Shown here piece by piece: positions 25,346 to 35,572 of a stretch of DNA of 64,000 nucleotides (its first letter is position 1; the number at the start of each line of letters is the position of its first letter). The stretch is from assembly GCF_016401385.1 (NCBI RefSeq), contig NZ_JAEACF010000001.1:1736001-1800000 (forward strand), written 5' to 3'. This DNA is from Fictibacillus halophilus (GTDB lineage Bacteria > Bacillota > Bacilli > Bacillales > Fictibacillaceae). The translations under genes and the position numbers were made by a program. The notes beneath the pieces are model-generated. The model was not told where the DNA came from. It made no database searches and saw nothing but the letters and a program-made list of their open reading frames with translations.

Positions 25346-26181
25346 GATTGAACTCCTCCGTAAAGGGAATGAAGCGTTTCAGCCTTCATATTAAAGCTGT
25401 GACTTTCTTCTGGAAACTGTTGTGTTCTTACGTCTTCTTTATATTTTAAAAGTCCCTCGACCATGACATCCTTCACGTTTCCATACGTTTTCACAAACTT
25501 AGGTACATGGTGAAAACCGTAGCCGATCATATCATGATAGACGAGGACTTGCCCGTCCGTATGTTTACCTGCACCGATTCCGATAACAGGAATACTTAGT
25601 TTTTTTGTTACGATCTCAGCAAGCTGCTGCGGAACGCATTCTAAAACGATCGCGAACGCCCCAGCTTTTTCAAGCAAAAGACTCTCTTCGATCAGTCGCT
25701 CAGCGTCTCTTTCTTCTTTTCCTTGAACACCATACCCGCCCATCACACCTACCATCTGAGGTGTAAGACCAAGGTGTCCCATGACAGGAACTCCGGCGTC
25801 CGTCAACCGTTCAACCGTCTGAACGATCTGTTTTCCACCTTCTACTTTGACAGCAGAAGCACCGCTTTCTTGAAGAATTCTTCGTGCGTTGTTCAGCGTC
25901 TCATCGATCGAACCGTGATACGTCATAAACGGCATATCCGTCACGATAAACGTGTTCGGCGCGCCGCGTTTTACCGCTTTCGTGTGATGGATCATATCAT
26001 CCATCGTAACGGGAATCGTTGAATCATACCCAAGCACGACCATTCCAAGAGAATCTCCGACTAACAAAAGATCCATCTCCGCTTTTTCACAGATCACCGC
26101 AGTCGGATAATCATAAGCCGTTACCATCGTGATCTTTTCGCCATCTCTCTTCATCTTAAGAAAACTTTTCGTCGTTTTCAT
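25342..26181 (-). CDS. panB: 3-methyl-2-oxobutanoate hydroxymethyltransferase
   Basis: A 279-residue TIM-barrel enzyme that makes ketopantoate from alpha-ketoisovalerate and methylene-tetrahydrofolate. Signature '[10 protein letters not shown]', '[17 protein letters not shown]', '[10 protein letters not shown]' and 'VIGIGAG' are present. GGGAGG precedes two adjacent ATGs; the second gives the usual family start. First gene of panBCD, preceded by a 480-bp gap containing repeat copy 2. Confidence 0.97.
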   Translation of the reverse strand: MKTTKSFLKMKRDGEKITMVTAYDYPTAVICEKAEMDLLLVGDSLGMVVLGYDSTIPVTMDDMIHHTKAVKRGAPNTFIVTDMPFMTYHGSIDETLNNARRILQESGASAVKVEGGKQIVQTVERLTDAGVPVMGHLGLTPQMVGVMGGYGVQGKEERDAERLIEESLLLEKAGAFAIVLECVPQQLAEIVTKKLSIPVIGIGAGKHTDGQVLVYHDMIGYGFHHVPKFVKTYGNVKDVMVEGLLKYKEDVRTQQFPEESHSFNMKAETLHSLYGGVQS

Positions 26182-26292
26182 CATAAAGCCTCCCTGTTTT
26201 AATTTGGCTCTTTCCCTAAGAAGTTGCTTTTGATTTTTTGTTAGCTTCTTTCTAACGGATTATTGCTATTTGGAACTTAATCCTCATCGCAA

Positions 26293-26420
26293 GTTGATTG
26301 TAGCGCAAGGTTGCCGACTCCTGCGGGACGAGCGGACAGGTGAGACCCTTAATGGCGCGAAGTGGCAAGGGGCTCACCGGTCGCCCCGCGGAAAGCGAGC
26401 AACCTGAAGCGAAAATCAAC
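26293..26420. repeat. 130-bp interspersed palindromic repeat, copy 2
   Basis: Begins GTTGATT and ends AATCAAC, with GACTCCTGCGGGACGAGCGG, AGGTGAGAC, GGGGCTCACCGGTCGCCCC and GGAAAGCGAGCAACCTG inside. Very close to copy 1 (3679-3808). A further perfect 11-bp inverted repeat, GTTGCTTTTGA at 26223-26233 and TCAAAAGCAAC at 26426-26436, flanks it. It sits in the 483-bp gap between birA and panB, which otherwise shows only the birA terminator; an ORF reading through the repeat is not a gene. Confidence 0.85.
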
Positions 26421-26479
26421 ATCTCTCAAAAGCAACAAAGCATACGGAAATTGCCTTTAACTAACAGGGCCAGAAGTGC

Positions 26480-26510
26480 AAAAAACCTTCTTTCCAATAG
26501 AGGAAGAAGG
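26480..26510 (-). terminator. terminator of the dapB-to-birA operon
   Basis: Minus-strand stem CCTTCTTCC / GGAAAGAAGG with short loop, then TTTTTTG. It lies about 155 bases past the birA stop. Confidence 0.75.
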
Positions 26511-26664
26511 CATAGGAAAAATCCTAGACTTTTATTGTTTGCTCCCTCTGTCCCGGTCCTAAATTTGGATCTAGGCAGATATAAGGTTTGTGGTCAAAAC
26601 TAGACAGAATTAGTGCAGTTCCACATGGATACCGCCTACAACTTTATTTTATCACGGACTTTCC

Positions 26665-27642
26665 TTAAGTAGAAGGAAATTCGATATCAGCCGAATAGAT
26701 GGAATGTACGACGCCATGATCGTCTTCTAAAAGCAGAACACCTTCTTCAGTGATTCCTTTTGCATAACCCGTGATCGCTCCTGTTACGGATCTTGCTGTA
26801 ATTCGTTTTCCTAAACTGAACGCACGAGATTCCCATAACAGCTTGATCACACCAAAACCATTCTCCAAATATTGATGGTATAGGGTTTCGATCTCTTGAA
26901 GAAGCACACCCACCACTTCAGCTCGCTTGAAGTTTTGCCCGCTTTCAATGGCTAGACTTGTAGCGATTTCCGCGATTTCATCAGAAAAGTGCTGTCGTTC
27001 TTGATTCACGTTAATCCCGATGCCGACAATGACCGAATGAATAGAATCGGCTTCAGCTTGAAGTTCTGTTAAGATGCCAGCTGATTTTTTACCGCTGATC
27101 AAAATGTCGTTCGGCCATTTGATCGCTGCTTCAAGGCCTGATACTTTTTCGATCGCTTTAGAAACAGCTACAGCTATTAGCAATGTAAGCTGAGGCGCTT
27201 TTTGAAGAGGGATGTTAGGCTTTAAGATTAAGCTCATCCAAACGCCTGTCCCTTTAGGAGATTGCCACGCTCTTCCTAACCTTCCTCTGCCACCGGTCTG
27301 TTCGTCAGCGAGTACGATGCTTCCTTCGACCGCGCCATCTCTAGCAAGTGCATGAGCGACCTCTTGTGTACTATTTACAGATTCTCTGTACGTAATTTTC
27401 TTTCCGAATGTTCCGTCACCCGTATATAATGATACTTCTTCTGCTGTTACCGCATCAGGAGACGTGATCAATCGGTATCCTCTCTTCTGGACAGCTTCGA
27501 TCGTGTAGCCGTTCTTACGAAGTTCTGATATGTGTTTCCAGATCGCAGTTCTTGAACAATCCAGTCTGTTTGAGATCTCTTGACCTGAAACAAACTTTCC
27601 TTCTTGTTCTGTAAGCATGTGCAACAGTGCTTCTTTCATCAT
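26665..27642 (-). CDS. birA: biotin--protein ligase and biotin repressor BirA
   Basis: A 325-residue group II BirA. N-terminal winged helix ('GQEISNRLDCSRTAIWKHI', residues about 18-60), then the ligase domain with 'STQEVAH', biotinyl-AMP loop 'GGRGRLGRAW', 'KWPNDILI' and 'GIGINVN', and an SH3-like C-terminal domain. It attaches biotin to carboxylases and represses biotin genes. The ATG overlaps the cca stop (ccATGA); a longer in-frame start lies inside cca. Confidence 0.94.
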   Translation of the reverse strand: MMKEALLHMLTEQEGKFVSGQEISNRLDCSRTAIWKHISELRKNGYTIEAVQKRGYRLITSPDAVTAEEVSLYTGDGTFGKKITYRESVNSTQEVAHALARDGAVEGSIVLADEQTGGRGRLGRAWQSPKGTGVWMSLILKPNIPLQKAPQLTLLIAVAVSKAIEKVSGLEAAIKWPNDILISGKKSAGILTELQAEADSIHSVIVGIGINVNQERQHFSDEIAEIATSLAIESGQNFKRAEVVGVLLQEIETLYHQYLENGFGVIKLLWESRAFSLGKRITARSVTGAITGYAKGITEEGVLLLEDDHGVVHSIYSADIEFPST

Positions 27643-28820
27643 GGCTCCCACCTTTTTACCCAATCCTGTAGTGCGGTTGAGTTGAGTGCTAATTCTCCCT
27701 CAACGATCTTTTTCTCCATCTCTTCTAACAGCTTACCTAACCAAATACCCGGTTCTCGTTGTGTGATCTCGATAATATCCTGACCATCTAGCGGAATATC
27801 CTTCCTGGACTTGATCGGAATCTCACGATATCGCTGTTTAAGTTGAGCGATTTCTTCTGCATTATCCTTCTTTTCGATCGCACTTTTTAGCGTGATGCTT
27901 GATATTGCTGTCTCCAAGCCACAACGGTACAAATCCATTTTTCTCCACGAAATAATACCATAAGCGGACATAAGCTTCTCTACTTTTTTTATCATGTGAT
28001 TGGGAAGCTTCCAACTTTTCAAGAACGCTCTATCATCACTCACATCAGATAATAACAGAATGGCCGTCCATCTTTGTTCATCAGATTCTAGAGCGTTCCA
28101 GTCAAAGTCCTTATAAAGATCGCTCTGTTTTTCTTGCAACTTAGTAGGCAAGTGATTTAGAACAGAGCGTTCCTGCATAAACTTGAGAACACTACCCGCT
28201 TGTTCACCTTGAAGCAGTTTGATGAACTCGATCGCAATTCGTTCTGTTGAAATGCGAGATAGCAAGCATGCTTTTTCTTTAATCGCTTGTTCGGTCTTTC
28301 TTTCGATCGCCATGTTAAATACACTCATGAACCGGCAAGCTCTCATGATACGAAGAGGATCTTCTGAAAAACGCAGATTCGGATCTCCGACAGTACGAAT
28401 CTGCTTACGCTCAAGGTCATCTCGTCCTCCAAAGTGATCGATCAACTGAAATGATATATCCATCGCCATCGCATTGAAGGTGAAATCTCTTCTAGAGAGG
28501 TCTTCTTTTAGATCATCGACAAACCATACTTTAGAAGGTCTTCTGTAGTCTTTATATTCATCTTCTTTTCTAAACGTTGTGACTTCATAAGAAACAGATT
28601 CGTGTCTTACGATAACAGTTCCATGTTCAATACCGACCGGAATAGTCTTTGGAAAGATTTCTTGAACGTCTTTAGGTCTTGCAGAGCTTGCGATATCAAT
28701 ATCTTTGATCGGACGGTCGAGCAAAAGATCTCGTACACAACCTCCAACAAAGTAAGCTCTGTACCCTTCATCTTCCAACCGCTTTAATACCGGCAAGGCG
28801 TTTTTGAACATTTCGTTCAT
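27639..28820 (-). CDS. cca: CCA tRNA nucleotidyltransferase
   Basis: A 393-residue class II nucleotidyltransferase that adds or repairs the 3' CCA of tRNAs. Active-site motif '[19 protein letters not shown]' with the two metal-binding Asp, '[10 protein letters not shown]' and '[12 protein letters not shown]' are intact. It overlaps bshA by 4 bases upstream and birA by 4 downstream. Confidence 0.95.
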   Translation of the reverse strand: MNEMFKNALPVLKRLEDEGYRAYFVGGCVRDLLLDRPIKDIDIASSARPKDVQEIFPKTIPVGIEHGTVIVRHESVSYEVTTFRKEDEYKDYRRPSKVWFVDDLKEDLSRRDFTFNAMAMDISFQLIDHFGGRDDLERKQIRTVGDPNLRFSEDPLRIMRACRFMSVFNMAIERKTEQAIKEKACLLSRISTERIAIEFIKLLQGEQAGSVLKFMQERSVLNHLPTKLQEKQSDLYKDFDWNALESDEQRWTAILLLSDVSDDRAFLKSWKLPNHMIKKVEKLMSAYGIISWRKMDLYRCGLETAISSITLKSAIEKKDNAEEIAQLKQRYREIPIKSRKDIPLDGQDIIEITQREPGIWLGKLLEEMEKKIVEGELALNSTALQDWVKRWEP

Positions 28821-29956
28821 ACTGTGCGATCCTCTACTAAGGAATAATAAATATCTTCATAGATCGAAACGATCTTGTCAGATAAGAAGTTTTCTTTTAC
28901 ATGTCTTACGGAATTTTCTCTGAACGCCATTAGCTTTTCTTCATCCTGTAACAGAGCTATCGCTTTTTCGGCTACCGATTCTGGACACCCTAGCTCCACC
29001 ATATACCCTGTCTCGCCATCCACGATCACTTCCGGTATCCCACCGATATTCGTTCCGATTACAGGTACACCACATGCCATCGCTTCGAGTAGAACGAGTC
29101 CAAAGCTTTCTTTTTCAGATAGAAGCAGCTTCAGATCACAGATTGAGAACAATTCGCCGACATTTTCTTGTTTACCTAAGAACAATACATCGTCTTCGAT
29201 ATCCAGCTCACGCACCAGTTCGCATGCTGTCGTTAGTTCTGGACCGTTTCCGATCAACAACAGCTTTGAAGAAAGCTCTTTTCGAATCAGAGCAAACGAC
29301 TTGATGACATCTTCTAACCTTTTTACTTTTCTAAAATTAGAGATATGAACGATGACTTTTTCGTTTTCATCAATTCCGTACGTTTGTCTTAATTCTGCAT
29401 TATTACTTCTTCTGTAATACACTCTTTCATCTACAAAATTATGTACAGGGATGATGTCTTTGTTAATATTTAACAGATCTAGTGTATCTGCTTTAAGTTG
29501 ATGTGAAACCGAAGTGACAACATCTGATTTCTCGATGCCGAACTTGATCATTTCACTTAGTGAGGGATCGTAGCCTAGTACCGTAATATCTGTTCCATGT
29601 AAGGTTGTAACGATCTTCATCTCATCGTTTAGCATCTGTTTGGCTAATACCGCACAAACAGCATGTGGTACAGCGTAATGAACATGAAGAAGATCGAGCT
29701 TTTCTCTTTTTGCCACCTCTGCCATCTTGCTAGCTAAAGCAAGGTCATAAGGCGGATATTTGAACACGGAATAATGATTCACTTCTACTTCATGAAAGAA
29801 GATATTCGGATAAAATTTTCCTAGACGAAAAGGAACGCTTGATGTAATAAAATGAATCTCGTGTCCTTTTTCTGCCAATAGTTTTCCTAGTTCTGTCGCA
29901 ACCACTCCTGATCCGCCTACGGTCGGGTAACAAGTGATGCCGATTTTTAACGTCAT
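28817..29956 (-). CDS. bshA: N-acetyl-alpha-D-glucosaminyl L-malate synthase BshA
   Basis: A 379-residue GT4 glycosyltransferase, first step of bacillithiol synthesis (UDP-GlcNAc + L-malate). '[17 protein letters not shown]' with the nucleotide loop, '[12 protein letters not shown]', '[11 protein letters not shown]' and the donor site '[21 protein letters not shown]' with the E-x7-E pattern are present. It lies 11 bases after bshB1, so the first two enzymes are made together. Confidence 0.95.
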   Translation of the reverse strand: MTLKIGITCYPTVGGSGVVATELGKLLAEKGHEIHFITSSVPFRLGKFYPNIFFHEVEVNHYSVFKYPPYDLALASKMAEVAKREKLDLLHVHYAVPHAVCAVLAKQMLNDEMKIVTTLHGTDITVLGYDPSLSEMIKFGIEKSDVVTSVSHQLKADTLDLLNINKDIIPVHNFVDERVYYRRSNNAELRQTYGIDENEKVIVHISNFRKVKRLEDVIKSFALIRKELSSKLLLIGNGPELTTACELVRELDIEDDVLFLGKQENVGELFSICDLKLLLSEKESFGLVLLEAMACGVPVIGTNIGGIPEVIVDGETGYMVELGCPESVAEKAIALLQDEEKLMAFRENSVRHVKENFLSDKIVSIYEDIYYSLVEDRTV

Positions 29957-29967
29957 AGACTTTCTCC

Positions 29968-30660
29968 TTATAAATGGTTAGTTATATAAGTTTGTTCTGT
30001 AATGAATCCTTCTGCATAACTGACACCAGCTTCAAGACCAAACAGCTTGTCACGGGATTCTACACGTTCTATATAACCGTTCGTTAGAGGTGTATCGATG
30101 CTTTCCAGCGTTTTTACAAACTGAGAAGGGTAAGCTTTCAATGCCTCGATCTTCGTTCTGTAAGACCTCGTAACATCTACAAACAACTGAGGTCTCTCTG
30201 CACTGTTGATCAAGTAGTAAAAAATATTTTTCACTTTGTGTGCAGGTTGTTGATTTTTGTCTTTGATGTTCTTTATTCCGGCAGAAAAGACTGCTTCTTT
30301 TACGAGACGAGCACAGTTTCCGTGGTCTGGGTGACGATCGACCCAATAGGGAGCAAACACGTATTCTGGCTTATGCTCACGAATAACCGAAACCAGTTGT
30401 AAAATATAGTCTTCTTTCATATAAAGTCCGCGGTCAGGCAACTGTAGGTTATTTCTTTTACTTACTCCTAAAAGTTCTGCTGCTCTTTCAGCCTCTTTTT
30501 TCCGGATGTCGACAGTGCCGTTCGATGACAGTTCTGCTTCTGTTAGGTCACAGATGATCACGTCACGGCCTCTCTCTGTTTCTGCTTTGATCGTAGCACC
30601 CATGCCGATCTCTACATCATCTGCATGAGCACCAAAGGCTAGCCAGCTTTCAACGTTCAT
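29968..30660 (-). CDS. bshB1: GlcNAc-malate deacetylase BshB1
   Basis: A 230-residue LmbE/PIG-L zinc deacetylase, second step of bacillithiol synthesis. Zinc ligands in '[13 protein letters not shown]' and 'DRHPDHGNC' are intact. It overlaps mgsA by 4 bases. Conserved order mgsA-bshB1-bshA-cca as in B. subtilis. Confidence 0.95.
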   Translation of the reverse strand: MNVESWLAFGAHADDVEIGMGATIKAETERGRDVIICDLTEAELSSNGTVDIRKKEAERAAELLGVSKRNNLQLPDRGLYMKEDYILQLVSVIREHKPEYVFAPYWVDRHPDHGNCARLVKEAVFSAGIKNIKDKNQQPAHKVKNIFYYLINSAERPQLFVDVTRSYRTKIEALKAYPSQFVKTLESIDTPLTNGYIERVESRDKLFGLEAGVSYAEGFITEQTYITNHL

Positions 30661-31073
30661 TTTTTCTCTGACTCTCTTTCATCTATTATTTTTCTCCAAT
30701 CCAGATCTCCTCGTTCGAGTGAACGAATAAAAAGTTCTGCTGAAGCCACATTTGTTGCGAGCGGAATCTGATACACATCACATAAACGCATCAGTGCTGA
30801 CACATCAGGCTCATGAGGCTGTGCGGTCAACGGATCTCTGAAAAACAGAACAAGATCAAGATCGTTTTCTGCGATCATGGCTCCGATCTGCTGATCACCG
30901 CCTAAAGGGCCAGATTGAAAACGTTTGATATCCAGACCCGTTGCTTCTTGTATTTTAAATCCTGTTGTTCCTGTCGCAAACAGGGTATGACCCTTTAGGA
31001 TCGGTGCATAAGCGACAGTAAAATTGATCATATCGTTCTTTTTCTTATCGTGTGCAATAAGAGCTATTTTCAT
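30657..31073 (-). CDS. mgsA: methylglyoxal synthase
   Basis: A 138-residue enzyme converting dihydroxyacetone phosphate to methylglyoxal, an overflow route of glycolysis. 'ATGTTGF', '[14 protein letters not shown]' (catalytic Asp) and '[15 protein letters not shown]' are the family signatures. It sits directly before the bacillithiol genes; bacillithiol detoxifies methylglyoxal, so the arrangement makes functional sense. Confidence 0.96.
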   Translation of the reverse strand: MKIALIAHDKKKNDMINFTVAYAPILKGHTLFATGTTGFKIQEATGLDIKRFQSGPLGGDQQIGAMIAENDLDLVLFFRDPLTAQPHEPDVSALMRLCDVYQIPLATNVASAELFIRSLERGDLDWRKIIDERESEKK

Positions 31074-31084
31074 AGTATCCCCTC

Positions 31085-31888
31085 TTATTCCATAATATTT
31101 TCAAGGCCATAGACAAGACCTTCAATTTTCATAACACTTTCAACGGCAAGGCGAACACCTGGCATGAAGGATGTTCTGTTCATAGAATCATGACGGATCG
31201 TTAAGACTTGACCCTCACCACCGAAAATAACTTCTTGGTGCGCGACCAGTCCAGGTAATCTTACACTATGAATACGGATTCCTTCTAGTTCAGCGCCTCG
31301 CGCTCCTTTAAGATCCTCTTTTTCATCCGGATGACCTTGTTTCTTTTCTTCTCTCACTTCAGTGATCAGTTGTGCTGTTTTTAATGCTGTTCCTGACGGC
31401 GCATCTAACTTTTGATCATGATGCTTTTCGATGATTTCAATATCAGGAAGATACTTTGCTGCCATTTGAGAAAACTTCATCATTAAAATCGCACCGATCG
31501 CAAAATTTGGGGCGATGATGGCACCTGTCTGTTTTTCTTCAGCCAGAACTTTTAGACGCTCTAGGTCTTCATTTGAAAAACCAGTAGTTCCGATAACCGT
31601 GCGCAGACCCTTGTTAAGAGCCAACTCAAGGTGTTTCTTGCCGATATCGGGACGAGTAAGATCTACAACGACATCTGCTTCAATAGAAGCAAGACAGTTT
31701 TCCATATCATCATATACAGGTGCCTCCATAGATAGCGGAGCTCCTGAAAGATCTTTTACTTGAAGTCCATCATTTTTTGAATCTACAGCTGCCACTAGTT
31801 CAAAATGTGAAGTTTCCTCAATCATCTTCAACGCTTCTTGACCCATCTTTCCTCGTGGTCCTGCAAGTATGATTCTAATTTTATTCAT
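31085..31888 (-). CDS. dapB: 4-hydroxy-tetrahydrodipicolinate reductase
   Basis: A 267-residue enzyme of lysine and meso-diaminopimelate synthesis. NAD(P) site '[11 protein letters not shown]' and catalytic block '[21 protein letters not shown]' are present. The chosen ATG overlaps the ypjD stop by 8 bases; upstream in-frame starts lie inside ypjD. Confidence 0.96.
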   Translation of the reverse strand: MNKIRIILAGPRGKMGQEALKMIEETSHFELVAAVDSKNDGLQVKDLSGAPLSMEAPVYDDMENCLASIEADVVVDLTRPDIGKKHLELALNKGLRTVIGTTGFSNEDLERLKVLAEEKQTGAIIAPNFAIGAILMMKFSQMAAKYLPDIEIIEKHHDQKLDAPSGTALKTAQLITEVREEKKQGHPDEKEDLKGARGAELEGIRIHSVRLPGLVAHQEVIFGGEGQVLTIRHDSMNRTSFMPGVRLAVESVMKIEGLVYGLENIME

Positions 31889-32225
31889 GAGTAGTCTCTC
31901 CTTCTTTTTTAGTCCATCTGTCTTTGTCTCGTGTTTCAAACTTATGCATAACGGTTTTTAACGCATCATCCAGATCTATATCGAGGGAATTCGCCAGACA
32001 GATCAAAACAAAGAACATATCTCCAAGTTCTTCTTCCACCGTCTTCTTATCCTCTGTTGATTTCTTTGGTTTCTCTCCATAATGATGGTTCACTTCACGA
32101 GCAAGTTCCCCTAATTCTTCTGTTAAACGTGCAAGCATGGCTAAAGGACTGAAATAGCCTTCTTTAAACTGTGATATGTATTGATCTACAACGTCCTGAC
32201 TCTCTTTTAATGTACGATTGGCCAT
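31881..32225 (-). CDS. ypjD: MazG-like nucleotide pyrophosphohydrolase YpjD
   Basis: A 114-residue MazG-fold protein with the metal-binding pattern '[10 protein letters not shown]' (E-x2-E) and '[15 protein letters not shown]' (E-x2-D). Such enzymes hydrolyse (d)NTPs to monophosphates; the preferred substrate of this one is unknown. GAGGAGTG precedes the chosen ATG. First gene of the operon running to birA. Confidence 0.9.
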   Translation of the reverse strand: MANRTLKESQDVVDQYISQFKEGYFSPLAMLARLTEELGELAREVNHHYGEKPKKSTEDKKTVEEELGDMFFVLICLANSLDIDLDDALKTVMHKFETRDKDRWTKKEGETTHE

Positions 32226-32261
32226 GATGTTGACACTCCTCATTCAATATTAGTCTTCTAT

Positions 32262-32314
32262 ATGTTATCGGTATTTTTTCTGTTTGACAAATTTCATGAA
32301 ATTTCGCTTATAAT
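32262..32314. promoter_or_regulatory. divergent promoters for ypjD-dapB and the YitT-family gene
   Basis: Plus strand: -35 TTGACA at 32284-32289 and -10 TATAAT at 32309-32314 (19-bp spacer). Minus strand: -35 TTGTCA at 32285-32290 and -10 TAACAT at 32262-32267 (17-bp spacer). The two -35 boxes overlap almost fully, so only one polymerase could bind at a time. The plus-strand spacer holds a perfect 16-bp palindrome AAATTTCATGAAATTT (32289-32304), a likely operator or curved element. Confidence 0.7.
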
Positions 32315-32367
32315 AGGAAGGCATGACTAAAAACAACCTTAGTATTTTTGTAGAAAGTAGGCCTCAT

Positions 32368-33240
32368 ATGACTTATCCAATCAAACTAAAAAATATTTTA
32401 TTCATCTTACTTGGTGCTGCTATCTTTTCGTTCGGAATCGTTCATTTTAATATGACGAACAATTTAGCAGAAGGTGGTTTTACAGGGATCACGCTCATAC
32501 TCTATTTTCTTTTCTCGATCGATCCTTCTTATTCTAACCTGGCACTCAACATTCCATTGTTCTTTGTCGGCTGGAAACTGCTTGGAAGAAACGCCTTTAT
32601 CTATACGATAATTGGAACAGTCGCCGTGTCAGTGTTTTTGTTTATCTTCCAGCGTTTTTCTTTTGTAACGATCAACCTTAAAGAAGATATGACACTGGCC
32701 GCTTTGTTTGCTGGTGTATTTATTGGAGTTGGACTAGGAATCATCTTTCGCTTTGGGGGAACGACTGGCGGAGTGGATATCATCGCGAGACTCGGTCATA
32801 AATTTTTAGGCTGGAGCATGGGTAAAACGATGTTCATCTTTGATTTCGTTGTTATCGCGATCTCTCTCGTCTACTTAGACTATAAAGAAGCGATGTACAC
32901 ACTCGTTGCTGTATTCATCGGTGCACGGGTGATCGATTTTATGCAAGAAGGTGCTTATGCTGGTAAAGCGGTCATGATCTTTTCAGATAAAAATACCGAG
33001 ATTGCAGCAGATATCATTAAAGAATTAGACCGTGGTGCGACTATCTTAAACGGTAAAGGCTCTTTTACAGGAAATATCCGTGAAGTGCTGTACTGCGTAA
33101 TCGCTAAGAACGAGATCGTCCGTATTAAGCAAGTGATCGAGCGTATCGATCCACATGCATTCGTAACTGTAAATGATGTTCATGAAGTAATCGGTGAGGG
33201 TTTCACTCTTGATGCTGATAAGAATCCGATAGGCAGATAG
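32368..33240 (+). CDS. ypjC: YitT-family membrane protein (DUF2179), YpjC-like
   Basis: A 290-residue protein with five to six membrane helices in the first 190 residues ('GLGIIFRFGGTTGGVDIIAR' is the family signature) and a soluble C-terminal DUF2179 domain (about 200-285). The downstream ATG is chosen because it gives the family length and because the -10 box at 32309-32314 would leave the first ATG (32323) without a leader. Function unknown. It is the only plus-strand gene in this part and is divergent from ypjD. Confidence 0.85.
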   Translation: MTYPIKLKNILFILLGAAIFSFGIVHFNMTNNLAEGGFTGITLILYFLFSIDPSYSNLALNIPLFFVGWKLLGRNAFIYTIIGTVAVSVFLFIFQRFSFVTINLKEDMTLAALFAGVFIGVGLGIIFRFGGTTGGVDIIARLGHKFLGWSMGKTMFIFDFVVIAISLVYLDYKEAMYTLVAVFIGARVIDFMQEGAYAGKAVMIFSDKNTEIAADIIKELDRGATILNGKGSFTGNIREVLYCVIAKNEIVRIKQVIERIDPHAFVTVNDVHEVIGEGFTLDADKNPIGR

Positions 33241-33245
33241 AAAAA

Positions 33246-33270
33246 AGCTCCCGATCAAGTATCGGGAGCT
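33246..33270. terminator. terminator between the YitT-family gene and yugP
   Basis: Perfect stem AGCTCCCGAT / ATCGGGAGCT with loop CAAGT. TTTTTTC follows on the minus strand, so it is strongest for the minus-strand gene; the plus side has only TAACTGTTTT. Confidence 0.85.
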
Positions 33271-33284
33271 TAACTGTTTTAAAT

Positions 33285-33965
33285 TTAGTCGTCTTGGTTC
33301 ATCCCTAAGAACATGAAGATGAATCGTGCTAGTTCGAGTAACGCTACAAGAGCACCAGCTACATATGTTAACGCAGCAGCGTTTAATACTTTACGTGCTC
33401 CGCGCTCTTCGTTGTTACGGATCAGACCTGTTGAAACGATCTGGTCCATGGCACGAGAGCTTGCATTAAACTCGACCGGCAGTGTAACGAATTGGAACAA
33501 TACAGCTACCGACATGAAGATGATCCCTAATAGGAACATATTCATCGAGCTTAAAAGCATACCACCAAGAATCAATAGAAACGAAAAGTTAGATCCGATG
33601 TTAGCTACAGGAACTAGCGCATGTCTGAAGCGTAAGAACGCATACCCTTCAGCATCTTGAATCGCATGCCCTACTTCATGGGCTGCAACGGCTGCACCTG
33701 CAATCGAACTTCCGTAATAATTATCTTCAGATAAACGAACTACTTTACTGCGAGGGTCGTAATGATCGGACAACATCCCTCTAACCGGCTCTACTTGAAC
33801 GCTGTAGAGTCCGTTTTGGTCTAAAATCTCTCTTGCTACTTCTGCACCAGTCTTACCTGTGCTGTTACTTACCTTCGAATACTTTTTGTACGTGCTTTTC
33901 ACTCGCATCTGAGCCCAGATTGGAACGATAAGCAAAATTGCGAAGTAGATTAAAAATCCACCCAT
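33285..33965 (-). CDS. yugP: membrane zinc metallopeptidase YugP
   Basis: A 226-residue peptidase_membr_DUF2226/Zn_protease family protein with membrane helices at about 5-25, 120-165 and 200-222 and the metalloprotease motif 'AAHEVGHAIQDA' (H-E-x2-H). 'LSEDNYYGSSIAGAAVAAHE' is typical. The second ATG after GGAGG is used as start, giving the usual family length; an earlier GTG has no ribosome binding site. Substrate unknown. In B. subtilis yugP is elsewhere on the chromosome, so its position here differs. Confidence 0.88.
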   Translation of the reverse strand: MGGFLIYFAILLIVPIWAQMRVKSTYKKYSKVSNSTGKTGAEVAREILDQNGLYSVQVEPVRGMLSDHYDPRSKVVRLSEDNYYGSSIAGAAVAAHEVGHAIQDAEGYAFLRFRHALVPVANIGSNFSFLLILGGMLLSSMNMFLLGIIFMSVAVLFQFVTLPVEFNASSRAMDQIVSTGLIRNNEERGARKVLNAAALTYVAGALVALLELARFIFMFLGMNQDD

Positions 33966-34058
33966 CGTTGGCATTCCTCCATATAAAAAGCTTTTGATAC
34001 TCACATTTTACGTTTTCAACTCACAGTTTGTCAAAGAATACGCATGACTGATGACCCA

Positions 34059-34853
34059 TTACCGTTTATCAGGCACTCTTAAACTATCTTGCTGATCACC
34101 TTTGTATTTTCTCCATCCTACGTAAGCTAGTGTTGATGATATGATGCCACCGATTGAAAATATTAACCAAAACAGGGATGGCTCTGAGTTATCTTTTTTT
34201 GCGAAGAATAGCGCTTCAAAATCAGCAGCTGCAGTTTCAAGCTGTTTTTGATGGGCGGAGTCCGTAAGAATCTGACTTCGATTCGTATCAACGTAAGAAA
34301 CGTGTTCATCGAGCTTTTCTAATTCTTCATCTTTCAGGTCGACCATCAGTGCCGGCCTGACCGTTTCGTAACGTTCAAGTAAAAGATTGGCTGCTTGATG
34401 AAAAACCACAGAATCATCTTCACTGATTCCTTTTTCCATCGTGATAAAAGGCTCTAACATCATCAGTCCTGTTTTTTTCCATAACGGCTCATAATCGGTC
34501 TGAAGGGCATCTACTAACAAACGAACCTCGGTAAGCTTGTTTAGCTTTTTTTCCTTCGACCACTCGGGGTTCTGAAGAGAAGAAACAGCATCTCTGAACG
34601 TATATTCAACGAGACGCTTCTGTTCCGGTCTTAAGGACAAGACATCTTCTATATGAGTAATATTGGCTGATGTAAACTGCAACACACCCGCAGCTTCTTC
34701 GTACCGTTCTATTTTACCAAGCTCCCAGATCTCACTCGTAAGCTCATTTATCTCAGACCATTCTTTTGTCTCTGTATGATTTGATGCAAATGCTGGCATA
34801 GCAAGTCCAAAAACCATACAAAGAACCATCAATGCCCATCCAAACCTTCTCAT
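34059..34853 (-). CDS. ypjB: sporulation protein YpjB
   Basis: A 264-residue protein with signal peptide (1-22, ending 'AMPAFASN'), a long helical extracellular domain and a C-terminal membrane helix ('FWLIFSIGGIISSTLAYVGW', about 228-248) followed by a basic tail. It fits YpjB, a sporulation-expressed protein of unknown role. GGAGGG lies before the chosen ATG. Encoded just after ypjA and the qcr operon, as in B. subtilis. Confidence 0.85.
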   Translation of the reverse strand: MRRFGWALMVLCMVFGLAMPAFASNHTETKEWSEINELTSEIWELGKIERYEEAAGVLQFTSANITHIEDVLSLRPEQKRLVEYTFRDAVSSLQNPEWSKEKKLNKLTEVRLLVDALQTDYEPLWKKTGLMMLEPFITMEKGISEDDSVVFHQAANLLLERYETVRPALMVDLKDEELEKLDEHVSYVDTNRSQILTDSAHQKQLETAAADFEALFFAKKDNSEPSLFWLIFSIGGIISSTLAYVGWRKYKGDQQDSLRVPDKR

Positions 34854-34938
34854 CCGTTGTCCCTCCTGTACCCTTATACTTAAAACGTATGAGAGCTGGG
34901 ACAAGGTTAGACCTATAATTAAGGATTTGGAAAGTACG

Positions 34939-35505
34939 TTACGCTTTTCTCATTTTCCAAACAATAAAGATGGATAACGCAGATAACCAAAAGGTCAAGT
35001 ATCCGATCAAGTCTTGATACGGATCAAGAATGTCATATCTTGGCATCATATCAAACACGTAGTCGATGATCTCGTTATGAAAAAGAACGAGTGCAGCAAG
35101 GGTTACGTGCCAACCCTTGATCTTATAAAACGGAGCATATAACAGACCTTGAACCGCCATGCCGAGGTGAGAAAAGATAAGCATGTAGTTGATAAGGTCG
35201 AGTGGCGTTCCAACAAAAGCACCACCAAGGTTCATCCCCACTGCCCATATGCCATACTTAAAGAGCGTTGCAACAGCCAAGGCTTCGATCCACCCGTGCT
35301 GTTTACCTCTTAAAAAGCCGATGATGACAAAAACAAAAAACAATGATGCAGTCGGACTGTCGGGTACGAACGGCAAGAAGTACCAAGGCGTATCCTGAAG
35401 CTGATAAAGGTACCAATAATATCCGTAGATCGTGCCTAGTATGTTGATCAAAAGAAGTGCTAGTAAAAACATTCGATCCATGATGATCGTTCGAATCCAG
35501 GACAT
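34939..35505 (-). CDS. ypjA: YpjA family membrane protein (DUF1405)
   Basis: A 188-residue protein with about five to six membrane helices and short loops; 'YLYQLQDTPWYFLPFVPDSPTASLFF' region and 'HNEIIDYVFD' match DUF1405. Function unknown; always near qcrABC. AAGGAG lies before the ATG chosen; two codons upstream a GTG is in frame but too close. Confidence 0.87.
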   Translation of the reverse strand: MSWIRTIIMDRMFLLALLLINILGTIYGYYWYLYQLQDTPWYFLPFVPDSPTASLFFVFVIIGFLRGKQHGWIEALAVATLFKYGIWAVGMNLGGAFVGTPLDLINYMLIFSHLGMAVQGLLYAPFYKIKGWHVTLAALVLFHNEIIDYVFDMMPRYDILDPYQDLIGYLTFWLSALSIFIVWKMRKA

Positions 35506-35533
35506 AATCACATACTCCTTTTTTTACAAAGTT

Positions 35534-35566
35534 CAGAAAAAAGCCGGCCCATACTGAGCCGGCTTC
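35534..35566 (-). terminator. terminator of the qcrABC operon
   Basis: Minus-strand stem AAGCCGGC / GCCGGCTT with GC-rich extension and loop CAGTATG, then TTTTTTC, immediately after qcrC. Confidence 0.9.
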
Positions 35567-35572
35567 TACCAT

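Noticed and set aside
26340..26603. 87-residue plus-strand ORF between birA and panB
   Set aside because: It begins inside repeat copy 2 and runs through the birA terminator; no ribosome binding site.
28875..29348. 157-residue plus-strand ORF opposite bshA
   Set aside because: It is Ser/Thr-rich with no ribosome binding site and lies wholly inside bshA on the other strand; a shadow of that gene.
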